Part shown: piece after piece, positions 32,175-42,343 of the stretch
Layout of the letters: every line of letters begins with the position of its first letter
Position numbering within the stretch: position 1 is the first letter of the stretch
Source of the DNA: Niastella sp. OAS944
GTDB taxonomy: Bacteria; Bacteroidota; Bacteroidia; Chitinophagales; Chitinophagaceae
Direction of reading: 5' to 3'
Length of the DNA: 64,000 nucleotides
NCBI GenBank assembly: GCA_024809215.1
Contig: JANUBW010000001.1
Coordinates: 930,001 to 994,000, forward strand
Notes under the pieces: generated by a model
What the model saw: the letters and a program-made list of their open reading frames with translations, nothing else
Told to the model about the DNA's origin: nothing
Database searches by the model: none
Program-made: the position numbers and the translations under genes

Positions 32175-35110
32175 TAACCAAACAACTCCTCCAAACTCAA
32201 CTGCTTCACTTCGCCAATCGCTTTCAGGTCGTCGAGTTTTATTTTTTTATCAGAAGCTACCACACAGTACGTATATGATTTACCGCTGATCTTTTCTTTG
32301 TGCATGTTTTGAATATCCTGCAATTTCAAACTGGCCAGTGCAGCATATAGTTCCTTGCGGAAATCGCCTTTCCAACCTTTTTGCTGTGCCGACAAATATG
32401 ATGCAATGATACCTTCTTTGGTAATACGCTGTGTTTCCAGGTCTTTTTTGAAACCAGTTCTTGCCAGTTCAAAACGTTGTTCCGAAGCAGGCAGATCGGT
32501 GAGTAATTCATTCATGCCTTTGATGGCCTCGTTCATTTTATCGGCCTGGCAACCTACATACGCCATCATATAGAAAGGATTTTCCTTTTTAGCAGGCGTG
32601 TTGTAAGAGGCATAGGTTGAATAAGCCAACGCTTTTGATTCACGAATGGTTTGGAACACTACTGAGCCCATACCACCGCCAAAATAGTTATTGAACACAT
32701 TTACCACCGCTTCTTTATTGGCATCGTACCCTACATCGTTTCTTACCCAGGCAATTTCACTTTGCACCATATCGTAGTTGGTAAACAACAACTGGGTGTT
32801 CGATTGCACTGCAGGTGTGTAAGTAACTTTTGCGGGATATTCGGTGAATGAAGCAGGCAGGGTATGCAGTTTGGCAATATTCGTTTTAAACGCCGCATCG
32901 GTAAGCGGACCGTAATACATGATGCGGTGTTTGTACTTCATTAAACTATGTAAGATATTCACCAGGTCATCTGCTTTCAACTGGCTGATCTCAGCATCGG
33001 TCAACGAAGAATTGAAAGGGTTCTTTGCGCCATACCGGGCATAGGAAACCATGCCCTGCATAATGCTTTGTTTGTCGGTTTTGGCGTTGGCGCGCGCTTT
33101 CATCAGGCGCGACTTTAACGCCGTTAACGCACCTTCATCGGGTTTGCAATTGGCAAGTATTTCTTCAAATAAACCAACCGCTTTTTCGAAATTCTCCTGC
33201 AAACCACTAACGGTAACTGTAGTTAATTCTGCCGAAGTGCTGATGCTGAAGTTACAGGCAATGTTGTAAAACATTTTACTGATCTGCTCAGCTGAGTATT
33301 TATCGGTGCTCAGGAACTGCAGGTACTGGGCGGCCAGTGATAACTGTTTTGTGTTCCAGGTGCCCATGTCGAACTGATAATACAGGCTGAACAGGTCGTT
33401 TGTTTTATTCTGCACATGTAATACATCGGCAATTCCGGTCTTTGAAAGCGCAATATCCTTATCGTAATCGAGCCACAGGGGTTGAATATCGCTTACGGTA
33501 ATGGCTTCCATTTTCTTTACATAGTCAGATGATTTGCCGGCATTGGTTTCAATAGGTGTAATAGCAGGCTTTTCTACTTTTGCAATGTTCTTATCCTCAC
33601 CTTTTCTTTTATAAATGAGCACATAACTGTTCTCACCCAGGTATTTATTAACGGCAGCTACCAGCTCGGCCTTTGTTACCCGGGCCATATCATCGATGTA
33701 CGATACGTCTTTATCCCATTGCTGGCCACGGTTCTTGATAAAGGCATCCATTAATTGTTGAGCGCTTGAAGTACTGTTATCGAGGCTTTGCAACAGGGCC
33801 AGTTTTGTATTGGCCACAATGGCTTTGATCATCGATTCATCAAACTCCCCTTTTCTCAACAATTCCAACTGGGCCATCAGCAGGTCCTTAACATCTTCCA
33901 ACTTTTGTCCCTGTTTAGGTGTACCCACCATCAGGAACATGCCGTAATCTTTATACTGTTGTAAACCGGCCTGGGAGCCCTGTAATTTTTGTTGTTTGTT
34001 GAGGTTAAGGTCAAGGAGACCGGCTTTACCATTCGACAAAATTGAAGAAGCCAGGTCAAGCACCATAGCGTCGTGCGCGCTGGCAGCAGGCGTACGGAAA
34101 CAGATGCGCATGTTTTCGGCACTGGGCCCAAACACCTCTTTTACTATAGGTGTAGTGATCGGTTTTTCAGGAGCAGTTTTATATTCCTGCACCGGTTTGC
34201 TTTGCATGTATGCAAAAGCCTGCTCTACCTTTTTGATAATTACATCGGGATCAAAATCGCCCGACAAAATGATACCCATGTTATTGGGTACATAATACTT
34301 ATTGTAATAATTCCTGATAGCAACCAGTGAGGGGTTCTTCAAATGTTCAACAGTACCAATGGTTGATTGCTGGCCATAGTTATGTGTTGGGAACAAACCT
34401 GAGAACATGGCTTCCTGTACTTTGGCGCCATCATTATCGAGCATGCGGTTCTTTTCTTCATAAACAGCTTCCAGCTCGGTATGAAATAAACGGAACACGG
34501 GGCTACGGAAACGTTCTGCCTGAATAGAAAGGAATTTATCGATAGCATTGGCAGGTATATCTTCTTCGTACACAGTTTCCTCAACCCAGGTATGGGCATT
34601 GGTCTTTTGTGAACCCAGGTTGCTCATGAGTTTGTCGTACTCATTGGCAATGGCAAACTTTGAAGCAACACCAGAAATACTGTCGATGGTTTTATAGATC
34701 TCTTTACGCTTGGCGGGGTCGGTGGTAGCGCCATATTGTTCGTAAAGGGCATAGATCTTATCTATATAAGGTTTTTCTTTCGACCAGTCGAGCGTACCGT
34801 ATTTATCGGTACCCTTAAACAACAGGTGCTCGAGGTAGTGGGCCAGTCCGGTATGATCTTTAGGATCGTTATTGCTACCGGTACGCACCGCCATGCGGTA
34901 AACGATGCGCGGTTCTTTGTGATTAACTGTTAAAATAACAGATAACCCATTTTTAAGGGTGTAGAACCTGCTTTGAATGGGATCGTTGGTTACATATTTG
35001 TAGGTGTAACCACCAGCGGAGGCCTGTTTCCACTGGTATTTGTTCTGCGCCATGCTTTCGCAGGCTACCGAAGTGAGCAGTAAAAGGCCAAAAACCTTGT
35101 TTAAATGCAT
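32171..35110 (-). CDS. Secreted M16-family zinc peptidase (pitrilysin-like)
   Basis: The 979-residue protein has a signal peptide (MHLNKVFGLLLLTSVACESMAQ). The inverted zinc motif HYLEH lies at 91-95 with a downstream acidic helix (EAVYEEKNRMLDND) supplying the third ligand. The second, inactive M16 half starts near residue 500, giving the usual two-lobed clamshell in one chain. Family length is normal (about 930-980). It is expected in the periplasm or outer membrane and probably degrades exported peptides. The 5'-proximal ATG is supported by the signal peptide. The gene is monocistronic; its stop lies in a repeat element. Confidence 0.9.
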   Translation of the reverse strand: MHLNKVFGLLLLTSVACESMAQNKYQWKQASAGGYTYKYVTNDPIQSRFYTLKNGLSVILTVNHKEPRIVYRMAVRTGSNNDPKDHTGLAHYLEHLLFKGTDKYGTLDWSKEKPYIDKIYALYEQYGATTDPAKRKEIYKTIDSISGVASKFAIANEYDKLMSNLGSQKTNAHTWVEETVYEEDIPANAIDKFLSIQAERFRSPVFRLFHTELEAVYEEKNRMLDNDGAKVQEAMFSGLFPTHNYGQQSTIGTVEHLKNPSLVAIRNYYNKYYVPNNMGIILSGDFDPDVIIKKVEQAFAYMQSKPVQEYKTAPEKPITTPIVKEVFGPSAENMRICFRTPAASAHDAMVLDLASSILSNGKAGLLDLNLNKQQKLQGSQAGLQQYKDYGMFLMVGTPKQGQKLEDVKDLLMAQLELLRKGEFDESMIKAIVANTKLALLQSLDNSTSSAQQLMDAFIKNRGQQWDKDVSYIDDMARVTKAELVAAVNKYLGENSYVLIYKRKGEDKNIAKVEKPAITPIETNAGKSSDYVKKMEAITVSDIQPLWLDYDKDIALSKTGIADVLHVQNKTNDLFSLYYQFDMGTWNTKQLSLAAQYLQFLSTDKYSAEQISKMFYNIACNFSISTSAELTTVTVSGLQENFEKAVGLFEEILANCKPDEGALTALKSRLMKARANAKTDKQSIMQGMVSYARYGAKNPFNSSLTDAEISQLKADDLVNILHSLMKYKHRIMYYGPLTDAAFKTNIAKLHTLPASFTEYPAKVTYTPAVQSNTQLLFTNYDMVQSEIAWVRNDVGYDANKEAVVNVFNNYFGGGMGSVVFQTIRESKALAYSTYASYNTPAKKENPFYMMAYVGCQADKMNEAIKGMNELLTDLPASEQRFELARTGFKKDLETQRITKEGIIASYLSAQQKGWKGDFRKELYAALASLKLQDIQNMHKEKISGKSYTYCVVASDKKIKLDDLKAIGEVKQLSLEELFGY

Positions 35111-35339
35111 ATTGATACGTGGGTTTACTTAAGCTGAAAACTGAGCAAGATCATGTAGTTAAGCAGGCTCAATGTTCAGCGGTTATACAAAAACAATCAT
35201 ACAATCTTATAAAGACGCATAAGAACGCGCAAAGTATCCCTTGCGTGCGTAACTTTTTTATAGCAATCTGTATAACTGGTAAATATCACAGACGAACGGT
35301 TGGTGCGGTCAATGGTGAATAGTGAGTGGTGACACAAAA

Positions 35340-35369
35340 AAGCCCCATCCACTATTTGGGACGGGGCTT
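35340..35369 (-). terminator. Terminator of the CBM9/DOMON-like gene
   Basis: AAGCCCCATCC pairs with GGGACGGGGCTT, with G-U pairs on the minus-strand RNA and a T-run after it. It lies about 20 bp past the stop at 35390. Confidence 0.75.
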
Positions 35370-35389
35370 ACCCTATCTGCTTTTTATAC

Positions 35390-36913
35390 TTAAACAAGCA
35401 AAGTTAAATTACGGAAGTAGGAAGAATGGCCAATATACCCATAGCCATTGGTTGTGCGGGCCCAGGCCTGTATAGTAAAGCTATACGCGCATTGCAGGGG
35501 CGGCCTCCAATTAGCCGGCACAGTAGGAACTGCAAAGTTCAGTACGCCGGCCCAGTTGGTGCCTGGCGGAACAGCCGTTTCATAAGCCTGGCTGTAAATA
35601 GCCGTAGACTGATTTTCGCCATAAGTGGCACTAAAGCTCCATGCACGCAAATTGCCTTCGGGATCGTTGGCAGTTACATTGAAAGTAAGACCATCGGTAC
35701 CCGCACCTATTTGTTCAATAGCACATGCAGACACTTCAACAGCGCCATGTTTTATGCTGTTTATGTTTACGGTAGGCACATTATTATCAATATACAATGA
35801 CAGCACTTGTGCTGCAGAAGCAACCGGGGTAACACCATCTGCCTTAAAGAACTCTACTTTAAACCTGTGTATACCAGTATCCATACCATACGTAGAGAAC
35901 TGGATCAACAGATCATCGATAGAATATTCTTCGGCCGGATTTACCAATGTATATTGTTTGTTAACATCGGCGCCAAAAGATATGGGTATATAGTTAGCGC
36001 CCGTCCAACGGTAATTTGTCCACGCAGACACCAATGGCAAAAAGGTAGCGCTGCCCGGTGTTGCATGCATGATGCGGTATTTATTAGCGCCAATACCAAT
36101 GAGCGCATTCAGGTTCACCGAGTTGGCGATAAAATTCAGTACACCTCCGAAAGCGGCATTGTGGGCTTCAACATAATAACCGGCGGTGGTGGTTGCTCTA
36201 CCTGTAGCTGCGTTCAGTACAGATGAAGAAGTAGGGATCAAACCCACCGTACCAATGATAGCACCCATCAAAGATGGATTTGGCGCTGGTTTACGCGCAA
36301 AGTATAATTTGGTAAGGTTAGAAAAATTCTGATAGAAGTTGGCCGGGTAATCAATGGTAAGTGCCGGATTGGTACTATGTACACGGAAACCAAAATAAGT
36401 AAAAGGTAAACCCAGCAATGAGAAAAGGCTGGCATTTATTTCTGTCAATGCAATTTTGAATTTCCAGATACGATGCGGCGTAGCAGACTTTGGTGAAGGC
36501 CCAAACTCAATACGGCTTTTTGATTCGGGTGGTTCTGAGATGCCTGTCCATACACCGGGCCCCAGGTATTTTTGAATACCCATTTTATTAGGGTTACCGG
36601 GATACAAGCCGTAGTTCACATCTTTGTTGGCTGAGATGCCACGGTTTTCATCTACATCAAAACTAAGCCAGTAATAATCACCGGTACCCAAATCATTACC
36701 GGTGTCGGCAAGCACATCGAGCACGAGATACAGGAACTTTGCGTCGTTCTTGGCATATACCCAGCCATTGGGGAATTGAAATTCGCCGGCGCCGTTCCAG
36801 ATGCTGTCCATAATGGAGGTAGCGGGGTCAATGGGCGATTCGGTCCATTTACTGTTCAATGAGGTGGTAAGGGAAAACGTGTGCGCCAGGGAGATACTTT
36901 CTTCTGTAAGCAT
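35390..36913 (-). CDS. Hypothetical protein with CBM9/DOMON-like N-terminal domain
   Basis: The 507-residue protein opens directly with MLTEESISLAHTFSLTTSL and has no signal peptide. Residues about 20-190 show the CBM9/DOMON-like pattern (IWNGAGEFQFPNGWVYAKND, FLYLVLDVLADTGND, YYWLSFDVDENRG). The remainder has Ig-like strand segments (GADVNKQYTLVNPAEEYSID, GLTFNVTANDPEGNLRAWSF). It may bind polysaccharide or organise a surface complex, but lacking an export signal its location is unclear. It could be exported through a non-classical route or the annotated start may be internal. No enzymatic motif is seen. Confidence 0.5.
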   Translation of the reverse strand: MLTEESISLAHTFSLTTSLNSKWTESPIDPATSIMDSIWNGAGEFQFPNGWVYAKNDAKFLYLVLDVLADTGNDLGTGDYYWLSFDVDENRGISANKDVNYGLYPGNPNKMGIQKYLGPGVWTGISEPPESKSRIEFGPSPKSATPHRIWKFKIALTEINASLFSLLGLPFTYFGFRVHSTNPALTIDYPANFYQNFSNLTKLYFARKPAPNPSLMGAIIGTVGLIPTSSSVLNAATGRATTTAGYYVEAHNAAFGGVLNFIANSVNLNALIGIGANKYRIMHATPGSATFLPLVSAWTNYRWTGANYIPISFGADVNKQYTLVNPAEEYSIDDLLIQFSTYGMDTGIHRFKVEFFKADGVTPVASAAQVLSLYIDNNVPTVNINSIKHGAVEVSACAIEQIGAGTDGLTFNVTANDPEGNLRAWSFSATYGENQSTAIYSQAYETAVPPGTNWAGVLNFAVPTVPANWRPPLQCAYSFTIQAWARTTNGYGYIGHSSYFRNLTLLV

Positions 36914-37366
36914 AATTGAAATTTGTTGGTTATTGACAATGATGATGAAACATGACAGCTGTTGTGATGCAACCGGGTTAAATAAAATGGTTGGGACCTA
37001 AAACCGGGAAGTGGGTTAAACGAATTAGCTGCTACAATAAGTTGCCATTAACCAGGAAGAGATTACAGGAGTGGTAAAACAAAGATGAATGAATAAAGTG
37101 TAACAAGCACCAGTAGTACCACCCTAACAGAAACGTAATACTACGGAAATAAATGGAATAACATTCATGTTATAATGGATAATGATCGTGGTCATTTTCT
37201 TTACAGATATACCATCATCCTCGTATCTTTAACAGGATGTCGCACACTATGTTCACCAGACATCAAACTACCTGCTAAAGTATCTACATGGCTTCGTTTG
37301 AACGGAGATTGAAGTAACACACGCTACTTAATTCTTTACATTTTTTGTAAACTTTTTATTACCTTT
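36914..37366. other. Intergenic region, nothing clear
   Basis: This 453-bp AT-rich stretch separates two divergent genes. A T-rich run followed by TTACCTTTATG at 37358-37368 overlaps the next start codon and resembles a Bacteroidota -7 box. No repeat or RNA was recognised. Confidence 0.4.
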
Positions 37367-37834
37367 ATGTATATAATTGAGGTATGCAGCGGCGTACGCA
37401 AAGAAGCCATTATTAAGACCGTAGAGCCTTCAGATTTTGCCCTTTTGACTAAAAAACAGTATTCATTTAACTGGAAATCACTTAAGAAAAGTACTACAAT
37501 TTATAAGCTGACCATTGAAGGTGAAAAAGACATTTTAGGTGTGATGGCGCTTATAGATTATCCAGAAGAAAAAAGGATAGAAATTAAGCTGTTAGCCAGT
37601 TCATTAGAAAACCAGGGCAGAAAGAAAAAGTATGAAAGGATTGCCGGATGTATGATTGCGTTTGCATGCGATTTAGCAGGTAAAAAATATCATGAAGAAG
37701 CATGCGTTTCATTAGTACCCAAAACAACATTATTAAATCATTACAAGCAGAAGTATTACATGGCCTGGAATGGTCGGCAATTATTTTTAGAGTATGCCTC
37801 ATTAAATAAACTATTAAATGAATATTTCCCATGA
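37367..37834 (+). CDS. GNAT-like protein, candidate toxin of a GNAT/HTH pair
   Basis: The 155-residue protein has the beta-strand/helix rhythm of small acetyltransferase-like proteins: TIYKLTIEGEKDILGVMALID, then IEIKLLASSLENQG, then a helix GCMIAFACDLAGKKY and a strand EEACVSLVPKT. The pantetheine/CoA loop is not obvious, so assignment to GNAT is tentative. It overlaps the next gene by 4 bp (ATGA), typical of toxin-antitoxin operons. The partner is an HTH protein. It is probably cytosolic. Alternative: a non-enzymatic partner of the regulator. Confidence 0.5.
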   Translation: MYIIEVCSGVRKEAIIKTVEPSDFALLTKKQYSFNWKSLKKSTTIYKLTIEGEKDILGVMALIDYPEEKRIEIKLLASSLENQGRKKKYERIAGCMIAFACDLAGKKYHEEACVSLVPKTTLLNHYKQKYYMAWNGRQLFLEYASLNKLLNEYFP

Positions 37835-38421
37835 GCTATAAGAAACTTAGAAAAAGATTCACACCTGAGGAACTGGTAGATGGATTTGTGTTCCCCGTTA
37901 AGCTTACGGCCAAACAAAAGAAGGAAGCAGCCGAACAATTAGCCGAGGCACGTAAAAAAAGCCGGGCTACAATGACCGATGAAACTAAATTCAGTCTCCG
38001 GACTCACGGTATAAGATCTCGAATTACGGATGCCTTACAAGAAGACACATTCAACCCTGAGCATACATTTGGTTATTTTCTAAAAATGTATATTGAACTA
38101 CTGGAAAAGAAAAGAAAAGAGTTTGCAGCAGAGATCAGTATAGAGGATACATTGCTAAGCCAGTTGATCAATGGGCACCGGTTCCCTCCAGATTACGTTG
38201 CAGTAAGACTTGAACTACATTCAGATAATATTATCCCTGCCACTCATTGGCTCAAACTGGTTGAAAAACAACGATTACACGAAGTTGAAAACGATGAAGA
38301 ATTTAGAAAGAGGGAAATGCCATTTGTGAACCATGGGGAAGAACCAAAGAAAAAAACTTCGAAATTAGTTTATCGTAAACCCGGCAAACTTAAACAAGAA
38401 AGAACATCAACCCATAAATAA
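37831..38421 (+). CDS. HTH (Xre-like) regulator, candidate antitoxin
   Basis: The 196-residue basic protein contains a Xre-like helix-turn-helix segment around 100-145 (ISIEDTLLSQLINGHRFPPD with the following helix). Charged helical extensions lie before and after it, including a Lys/Arg-rich C-terminus (EEPKKKTSKLVYRKPGKLK). Its start codon overlaps the GNAT-like gene's stop. Gene order (putative toxin first, regulator second) fits GNAT/Xre-type pairs in Bacteroidota. It would bind its own promoter and neutralise the partner. This is inference from arrangement. Confidence 0.5.
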   Translation: MSYKKLRKRFTPEELVDGFVFPVKLTAKQKKEAAEQLAEARKKSRATMTDETKFSLRTHGIRSRITDALQEDTFNPEHTFGYFLKMYIELLEKKRKEFAAEISIEDTLLSQLINGHRFPPDYVAVRLELHSDNIIPATHWLKLVEKQRLHEVENDEEFRKREMPFVNHGEEPKKKTSKLVYRKPGKLKQERTSTHK

Positions 38422-38528
38422 CAGGTCTGTCATTTTATATCCGACATCACTTCATATATCCGGCTTACCTGTTTGAAATTATTTTTGTATTAGCGAAATT
38501 GCTTTGTGTTTATTAAACAAACAAAAAA

Positions 38529-38550
38529 CCATCCACCAGGTGGCGGACGG
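38529..38550 (-). terminator. Terminator of the alginate-export-like operon
   Basis: On the minus strand CCGTCCGCC pairs with GGTGGATGG using two G-U pairs, followed by TTTTTTG. It lies about 40 bp past the stop at 38592. Confidence 0.75.
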
Positions 38551-38591
38551 CCTTTTTGTTATCAAAACAATGTCGGTCAATAAAACGTTGA

Positions 38592-39959
38592 TCAAAATTT
38601 AACCTGCAAAGTTGCTCCGCCAAAAAGAATATCTTTTCCGGGACTTACATCCTTTAGATATGCGCCGGCTTTAAACCAGGTAGCTTCTACCCTTAGTAAA
38701 AAGTATTGATTGGGCGTAAAGGTTACATCTGTGGCCAGTTGGTGTCCAATAAACTTATTTTTTGAATTGCCCGAAGTATGGATAATTGAAACGTTGGGCG
38801 CATAAATACCATCCTGTGTACTATATCGCCAAAAAACATCATGGTCTACTGTCCAGGTTAATTTATCATCTATCAATTCAAAAGCTATCGACGGATGTAT
38901 ATCAAACAGGTTAGACGGCCCTATCAACGCAGCCAGTCCAAAATAGGCGCCCCTTGGAAATAATGGATTGAATGTTTGAAGCCTGCCATCGCCCCTTTGC
39001 CTGTCGCCGGAAATGACCTCCGTTTTGATCCCGATCTCGGGTTGAAGGCTTGCCCTGGTAAACTTATAACTTGTATTGGCAGAAAGCGTCCAGGCGGAAA
39101 TGGCTTTCCCCACAAACTTTCCAAATTGATAAACACCTTCCAGATCATATTTCCAACCGGCATCAGCCCCCCATACTCTTGCACCAACACTGTGCCGGCG
39201 CTCTTTTCCTGTGCTGTCCTCAAAAGCTGCCTTTGTCTTACTTAAGCCTAAATAATACAGGTCAACATTTTTAAGTATAGGGACCTTGTTCTTAACCAGG
39301 TAAGCTCCCCATATATTGATATCCCTGTTTGAAACGTCATCGAAAATTTCCTTCTTCGCCGTAACATAACGTCCATAAAAGGCATCTAATCTCAATGATC
39401 CCAGGCTGAAAATTGACCTTACAGCATCAAAGGACTGGCGATTGTTGGGCAATTCCCTTACTGATATCAATCTTTGGGAACCATACGAAAGTTCCTGTCG
39501 GCCAACCCGGAGTATTGCATTTTTAGAATTGGTGTTTATATCAAAAAACGCCTGGTGCAGATCTAATGGGTTTTCGTCAACCGCACTTGTTCCCGATGCT
39601 TTTCCGTTTGCCATACTTCCCTGCAACTGACCAAACAACCGGAAATTTTTTCCTGCATGAAGGTCTGTATGCAACAGAAAACGCGAAAACAGAAAACCAT
39701 CATCATCTTTGGGCGCATCTCCCCAATCCTCGTTCCTGATATTAAAGTATTGATATCTCACTTCTCCGCCAATGCTAAGATATGTATTACCTTGTGCGGA
39801 TAAGGACAGATATTTTATATTCCTGTAGAACGATGCAGTTGTATCACTTTTCAGTACACTATAATCCTCGTCGTATCGCAACGTTTTAAATTGCGGCAAT
39901 TGCTGGCTATTTGCATGCAGGAAAAAAAACAAGCACATCGAAAATAATAAGTGTTTCAT
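38592..39959 (-). CDS. Alginate-export-family outer-membrane porin
   Basis: The 455-residue protein has a signal peptide (MKHLLFSMCLFFFLHANSQQ). It then has continuous amphipathic strands ending in a C-terminal aromatic (GGATLQVKF), the pattern of an 18-strand-type porin. Motifs such as YLSIGGEVRYQYFNIRNEDWG and AILRVGRQELSYGSQRLISV are typical of the alginate-export family, which in Bacteroidota transports diverse anionic or small organic solutes. It is the last gene of the four-gene operon A, 45 bp after the DoxX gene. It probably feeds substrates to the secreted hydrolases of the same operon. Confidence 0.85.
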   Translation of the reverse strand: MKHLLFSMCLFFFLHANSQQLPQFKTLRYDEDYSVLKSDTTASFYRNIKYLSLSAQGNTYLSIGGEVRYQYFNIRNEDWGDAPKDDDGFLFSRFLLHTDLHAGKNFRLFGQLQGSMANGKASGTSAVDENPLDLHQAFFDINTNSKNAILRVGRQELSYGSQRLISVRELPNNRQSFDAVRSIFSLGSLRLDAFYGRYVTAKKEIFDDVSNRDINIWGAYLVKNKVPILKNVDLYYLGLSKTKAAFEDSTGKERRHSVGARVWGADAGWKYDLEGVYQFGKFVGKAISAWTLSANTSYKFTRASLQPEIGIKTEVISGDRQRGDGRLQTFNPLFPRGAYFGLAALIGPSNLFDIHPSIAFELIDDKLTWTVDHDVFWRYSTQDGIYAPNVSIIHTSGNSKNKFIGHQLATDVTFTPNQYFLLRVEATWFKAGAYLKDVSPGKDILFGGATLQVKF

Positions 39960-40004
39960 CCCTGGTCTTTTTCAAATAATAATAAAGCTACCAATTGTAA
40001 AAGC

Positions 40005-40436
40005 TTAATTCAATGATTTATAGATCCGGTAATCAATTGAATATTTTCCCGGCCCTATAAAAAGTATAAACAGGTACACCATGCTATACATAAAAGGTGT
40101 ATCCCGCTCAAGAATGCTGTCGTGCCAGTGAACTACAAAATATCCTGTAAGCGTTATAGCTAAAATGGGAAGTATTGCCAGTCTTGTGAACAATCCCAGG
40201 ATCACAAATACCGGAAAAACAAGGTTACCAGCAATAGCAAATCCTTCATTTAGCATTTCCGGTAAATGCAACGGATTGGGAACCTGTTCTGCCACTGCAA
40301 CGCCTACTCCAAGTTTCTTTAAACCATGGGCTAACATAATCTCCAATGAAATGGCAAACCTTAATATTAAAACAGATAAATGAAATACCGTTGCATCGGG
40401 AAATGTATTCGTTAATCTTTTGATCAAATCTTTCAT
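40005..40436 (-). CDS. DoxX family membrane protein
   Basis: The 143-residue protein has four predicted membrane helices and DoxX-family landmarks: LILRFAISLEIMLAHGLKKLG, FAIAGNLVFPVFVILGLFTRLAILP, then YFVVHWHDSI. DoxX proteins are inner-membrane proteins linked to redox or detoxification functions. The gene lies between the amidohydrolase (53 bp) and porin (45 bp) genes of operon A. Its role there is unknown. Confidence 0.85.
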   Translation of the reverse strand: MKDLIKRLTNTFPDATVFHLSVLILRFAISLEIMLAHGLKKLGVGVAVAEQVPNPLHLPEMLNEGFAIAGNLVFPVFVILGLFTRLAILPILAITLTGYFVVHWHDSILERDTPFMYSMVYLFILFIGPGKYSIDYRIYKSLN

Positions 40437-40489
40437 ACCATGTAATTGAAAAGTATCTGTGCAGGAAAGCTCTTCTCAGAGAATATTCG

Positions 40490-42262
40490 TTACTTATACT
40501 GATATCCCCCATAATAATTTACAGGTGACCAGCCCGGAATAGCATTCGGAACTGCAGGCGCAACTGATTTAAATTCGCCCTCACCATAAACTATTTTACC
40601 ATTCATAACGGTCATTAACGAGTGAATATCCTTTAATTTTTCTGCTTCTGTTTTCAGATAATCATCACTTATAATCACCAGATCGGCCAAATATCCTTTT
40701 TTAAGCGTTCCTCTGTCTTTATCCTGATTGATAAGGCTTGCGCTGCCTTGTGTGTATAATTTCAAAGCAGAGATGCGGTCGAGCTTATTTTCATTGCCGG
40801 TATAATTATTTCCACCTACCGTTTTTCCGGTTGTAAGCCAGTACAAGGCAATCCATGGGTTATAACTTGCCACCCGCGTTCCATCGGTACCCGCGCCTAC
40901 TTTAATACCCATATCAAGCATTTTGCGAATGGGCGGCGTGTTCTGAGCTGCCTGTTTTCCATATCGGGCTACGAAGTTTTCGCCCTGGAAAGCCATTCGA
41001 TGCTGAATTGAAATGCCACCATTCAACGCCTTAATACGTTTCAGATTTTCTTCAGAAACCGTTTCCGCATGATCGAACAACCAGGGCAAACCATTTAATG
41101 GCAACTCCCTGTTCACCTCTTCAATAACATTCAGGAACCTGGTTATTGTTTCATCATAGGTAGCATGTAAACGAAAAGGCCAATGGTTTTTCACCAACAG
41201 GGTAATCACATCTTTCAATTGCTTTTCCATAGCGGGTGACAACTCGGGTCTCGGTTTATTGAAGTTTTCAAAATCAGCACCGGATGCAACCAGGTTTTCT
41301 CCGCCACCTTCAATAAAATATGTCTGTTCGGGTCCTTCGCCGTGTTGGTGGTCAATATCTACCATACCTATCCATTTTTGATAGTCGGCCAATTCTGTGC
41401 CCGGCTTTTGGGCAAACAGATAATAAGGCAACCGGATGTTTAACTGACCGAGTTTAACAAGAGAATCAGTAATATAATAATCATCAGGAAAGTTTTGAAA
41501 ACCGCCGCCGGCATCCATCACGCTGGTTACTCCCAATCTATTCATTTCAGTTATAAAGAGCCGGGTTGAATTCATTTTCTCCGCTGGTGTTAGTTCCGGC
41601 AGCTTAGCCAATGTGGAATATAAGATGAAAGCATTGGGTTCTGCGATCAGCAATCCGGTCGGTTGCCCATTAGCATCTTTTTGTATTAAACCTCCATTCG
41701 GATTAGGTGTATTTTCATTAATGTTTAATGTTTTCAAACCAGCTTTGTTCAGGTAGGCATGCCCGTATAAATAAAGAATAAACGCCGGCGTATTACCTGT
41801 AGCCGCGTTTATTTCCTCTAAAGTAGGAAGCCGCTTCTCTAAAAACTGGTGTTCGTTCCAGCCTCCTACTACCCTCACCCATTGCCCTTTAGGTGTTCTT
41901 GCAGCCTGTTCTTTCAACATTTGCAAAGCCCTTTTGAGTGTTTTTACGCCATCCCATCTCAATTCTGTATTATAGAACCTGCCTGCACGAATAACATGCA
42001 GGTGAGAGTCGTACAATCCGGGAATTACGGTACGTCCGTTTGCATTTATTATTTTGGTAGTTGCCAATTTATATTTCAACATTTCCGCATCGGTTCCTGT
42101 TGCAAGCACCTTGTCGTTTGAGATGGCAACAGCCTGCGCCTGCGGCAATGCATCATCCAGCGTAATGACCTTTGCGTTGTGAATGATAAGTGTTGCATCT
42201 TTTTGTGCATGTACCGACAGAAATACAGCCAATAAAATTAACAGCGTCAGAATCTTTTTCAT
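40490..42262 (-). CDS. Exported YtcJ-like amidohydrolase
   Basis: The 590-residue protein has a signal peptide (MKKILTLLILLAVFLSVHAQK). A YtcJ-type metal-dependent amidohydrolase follows: PGLYDSHLHVIRAG holds the HxH ligands, and later metal-ligand regions are LHATYDETITRF, FDHAETVSEEN and GAGTDGTRVASYNPW. It is closely similar over its whole length to the cytoplasmic paralogue at 46587 but is exported. It is co-transcribed with an exported isochorismatase-like hydrolase 81 bp upstream. It may hydrolyse an N-acyl or imide compound in the periplasm. The substrate is unknown. Confidence 0.85.
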   Translation of the reverse strand: MKKILTLLILLAVFLSVHAQKDATLIIHNAKVITLDDALPQAQAVAISNDKVLATGTDAEMLKYKLATTKIINANGRTVIPGLYDSHLHVIRAGRFYNTELRWDGVKTLKRALQMLKEQAARTPKGQWVRVVGGWNEHQFLEKRLPTLEEINAATGNTPAFILYLYGHAYLNKAGLKTLNINENTPNPNGGLIQKDANGQPTGLLIAEPNAFILYSTLAKLPELTPAEKMNSTRLFITEMNRLGVTSVMDAGGGFQNFPDDYYITDSLVKLGQLNIRLPYYLFAQKPGTELADYQKWIGMVDIDHQHGEGPEQTYFIEGGGENLVASGADFENFNKPRPELSPAMEKQLKDVITLLVKNHWPFRLHATYDETITRFLNVIEEVNRELPLNGLPWLFDHAETVSEENLKRIKALNGGISIQHRMAFQGENFVARYGKQAAQNTPPIRKMLDMGIKVGAGTDGTRVASYNPWIALYWLTTGKTVGGNNYTGNENKLDRISALKLYTQGSASLINQDKDRGTLKKGYLADLVIISDDYLKTEAEKLKDIHSLMTVMNGKIVYGEGEFKSVAPAVPNAIPGWSPVNYYGGYQYK

Positions 42263-42343
42263 ATTCTAATTGTTTTAAAGAGAAGGGTCAGGATTTTGCC
42301 CCCTGCCCTTCCTACATTATCTCAACCTTCCGAAAACCTGTCT

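Noticed and set aside
31945..32289. 114-codon ORF across the repeat near 32000
   Set aside because: It reads through a palindromic repeat into the M16 gene's 3' end on the opposite strand.
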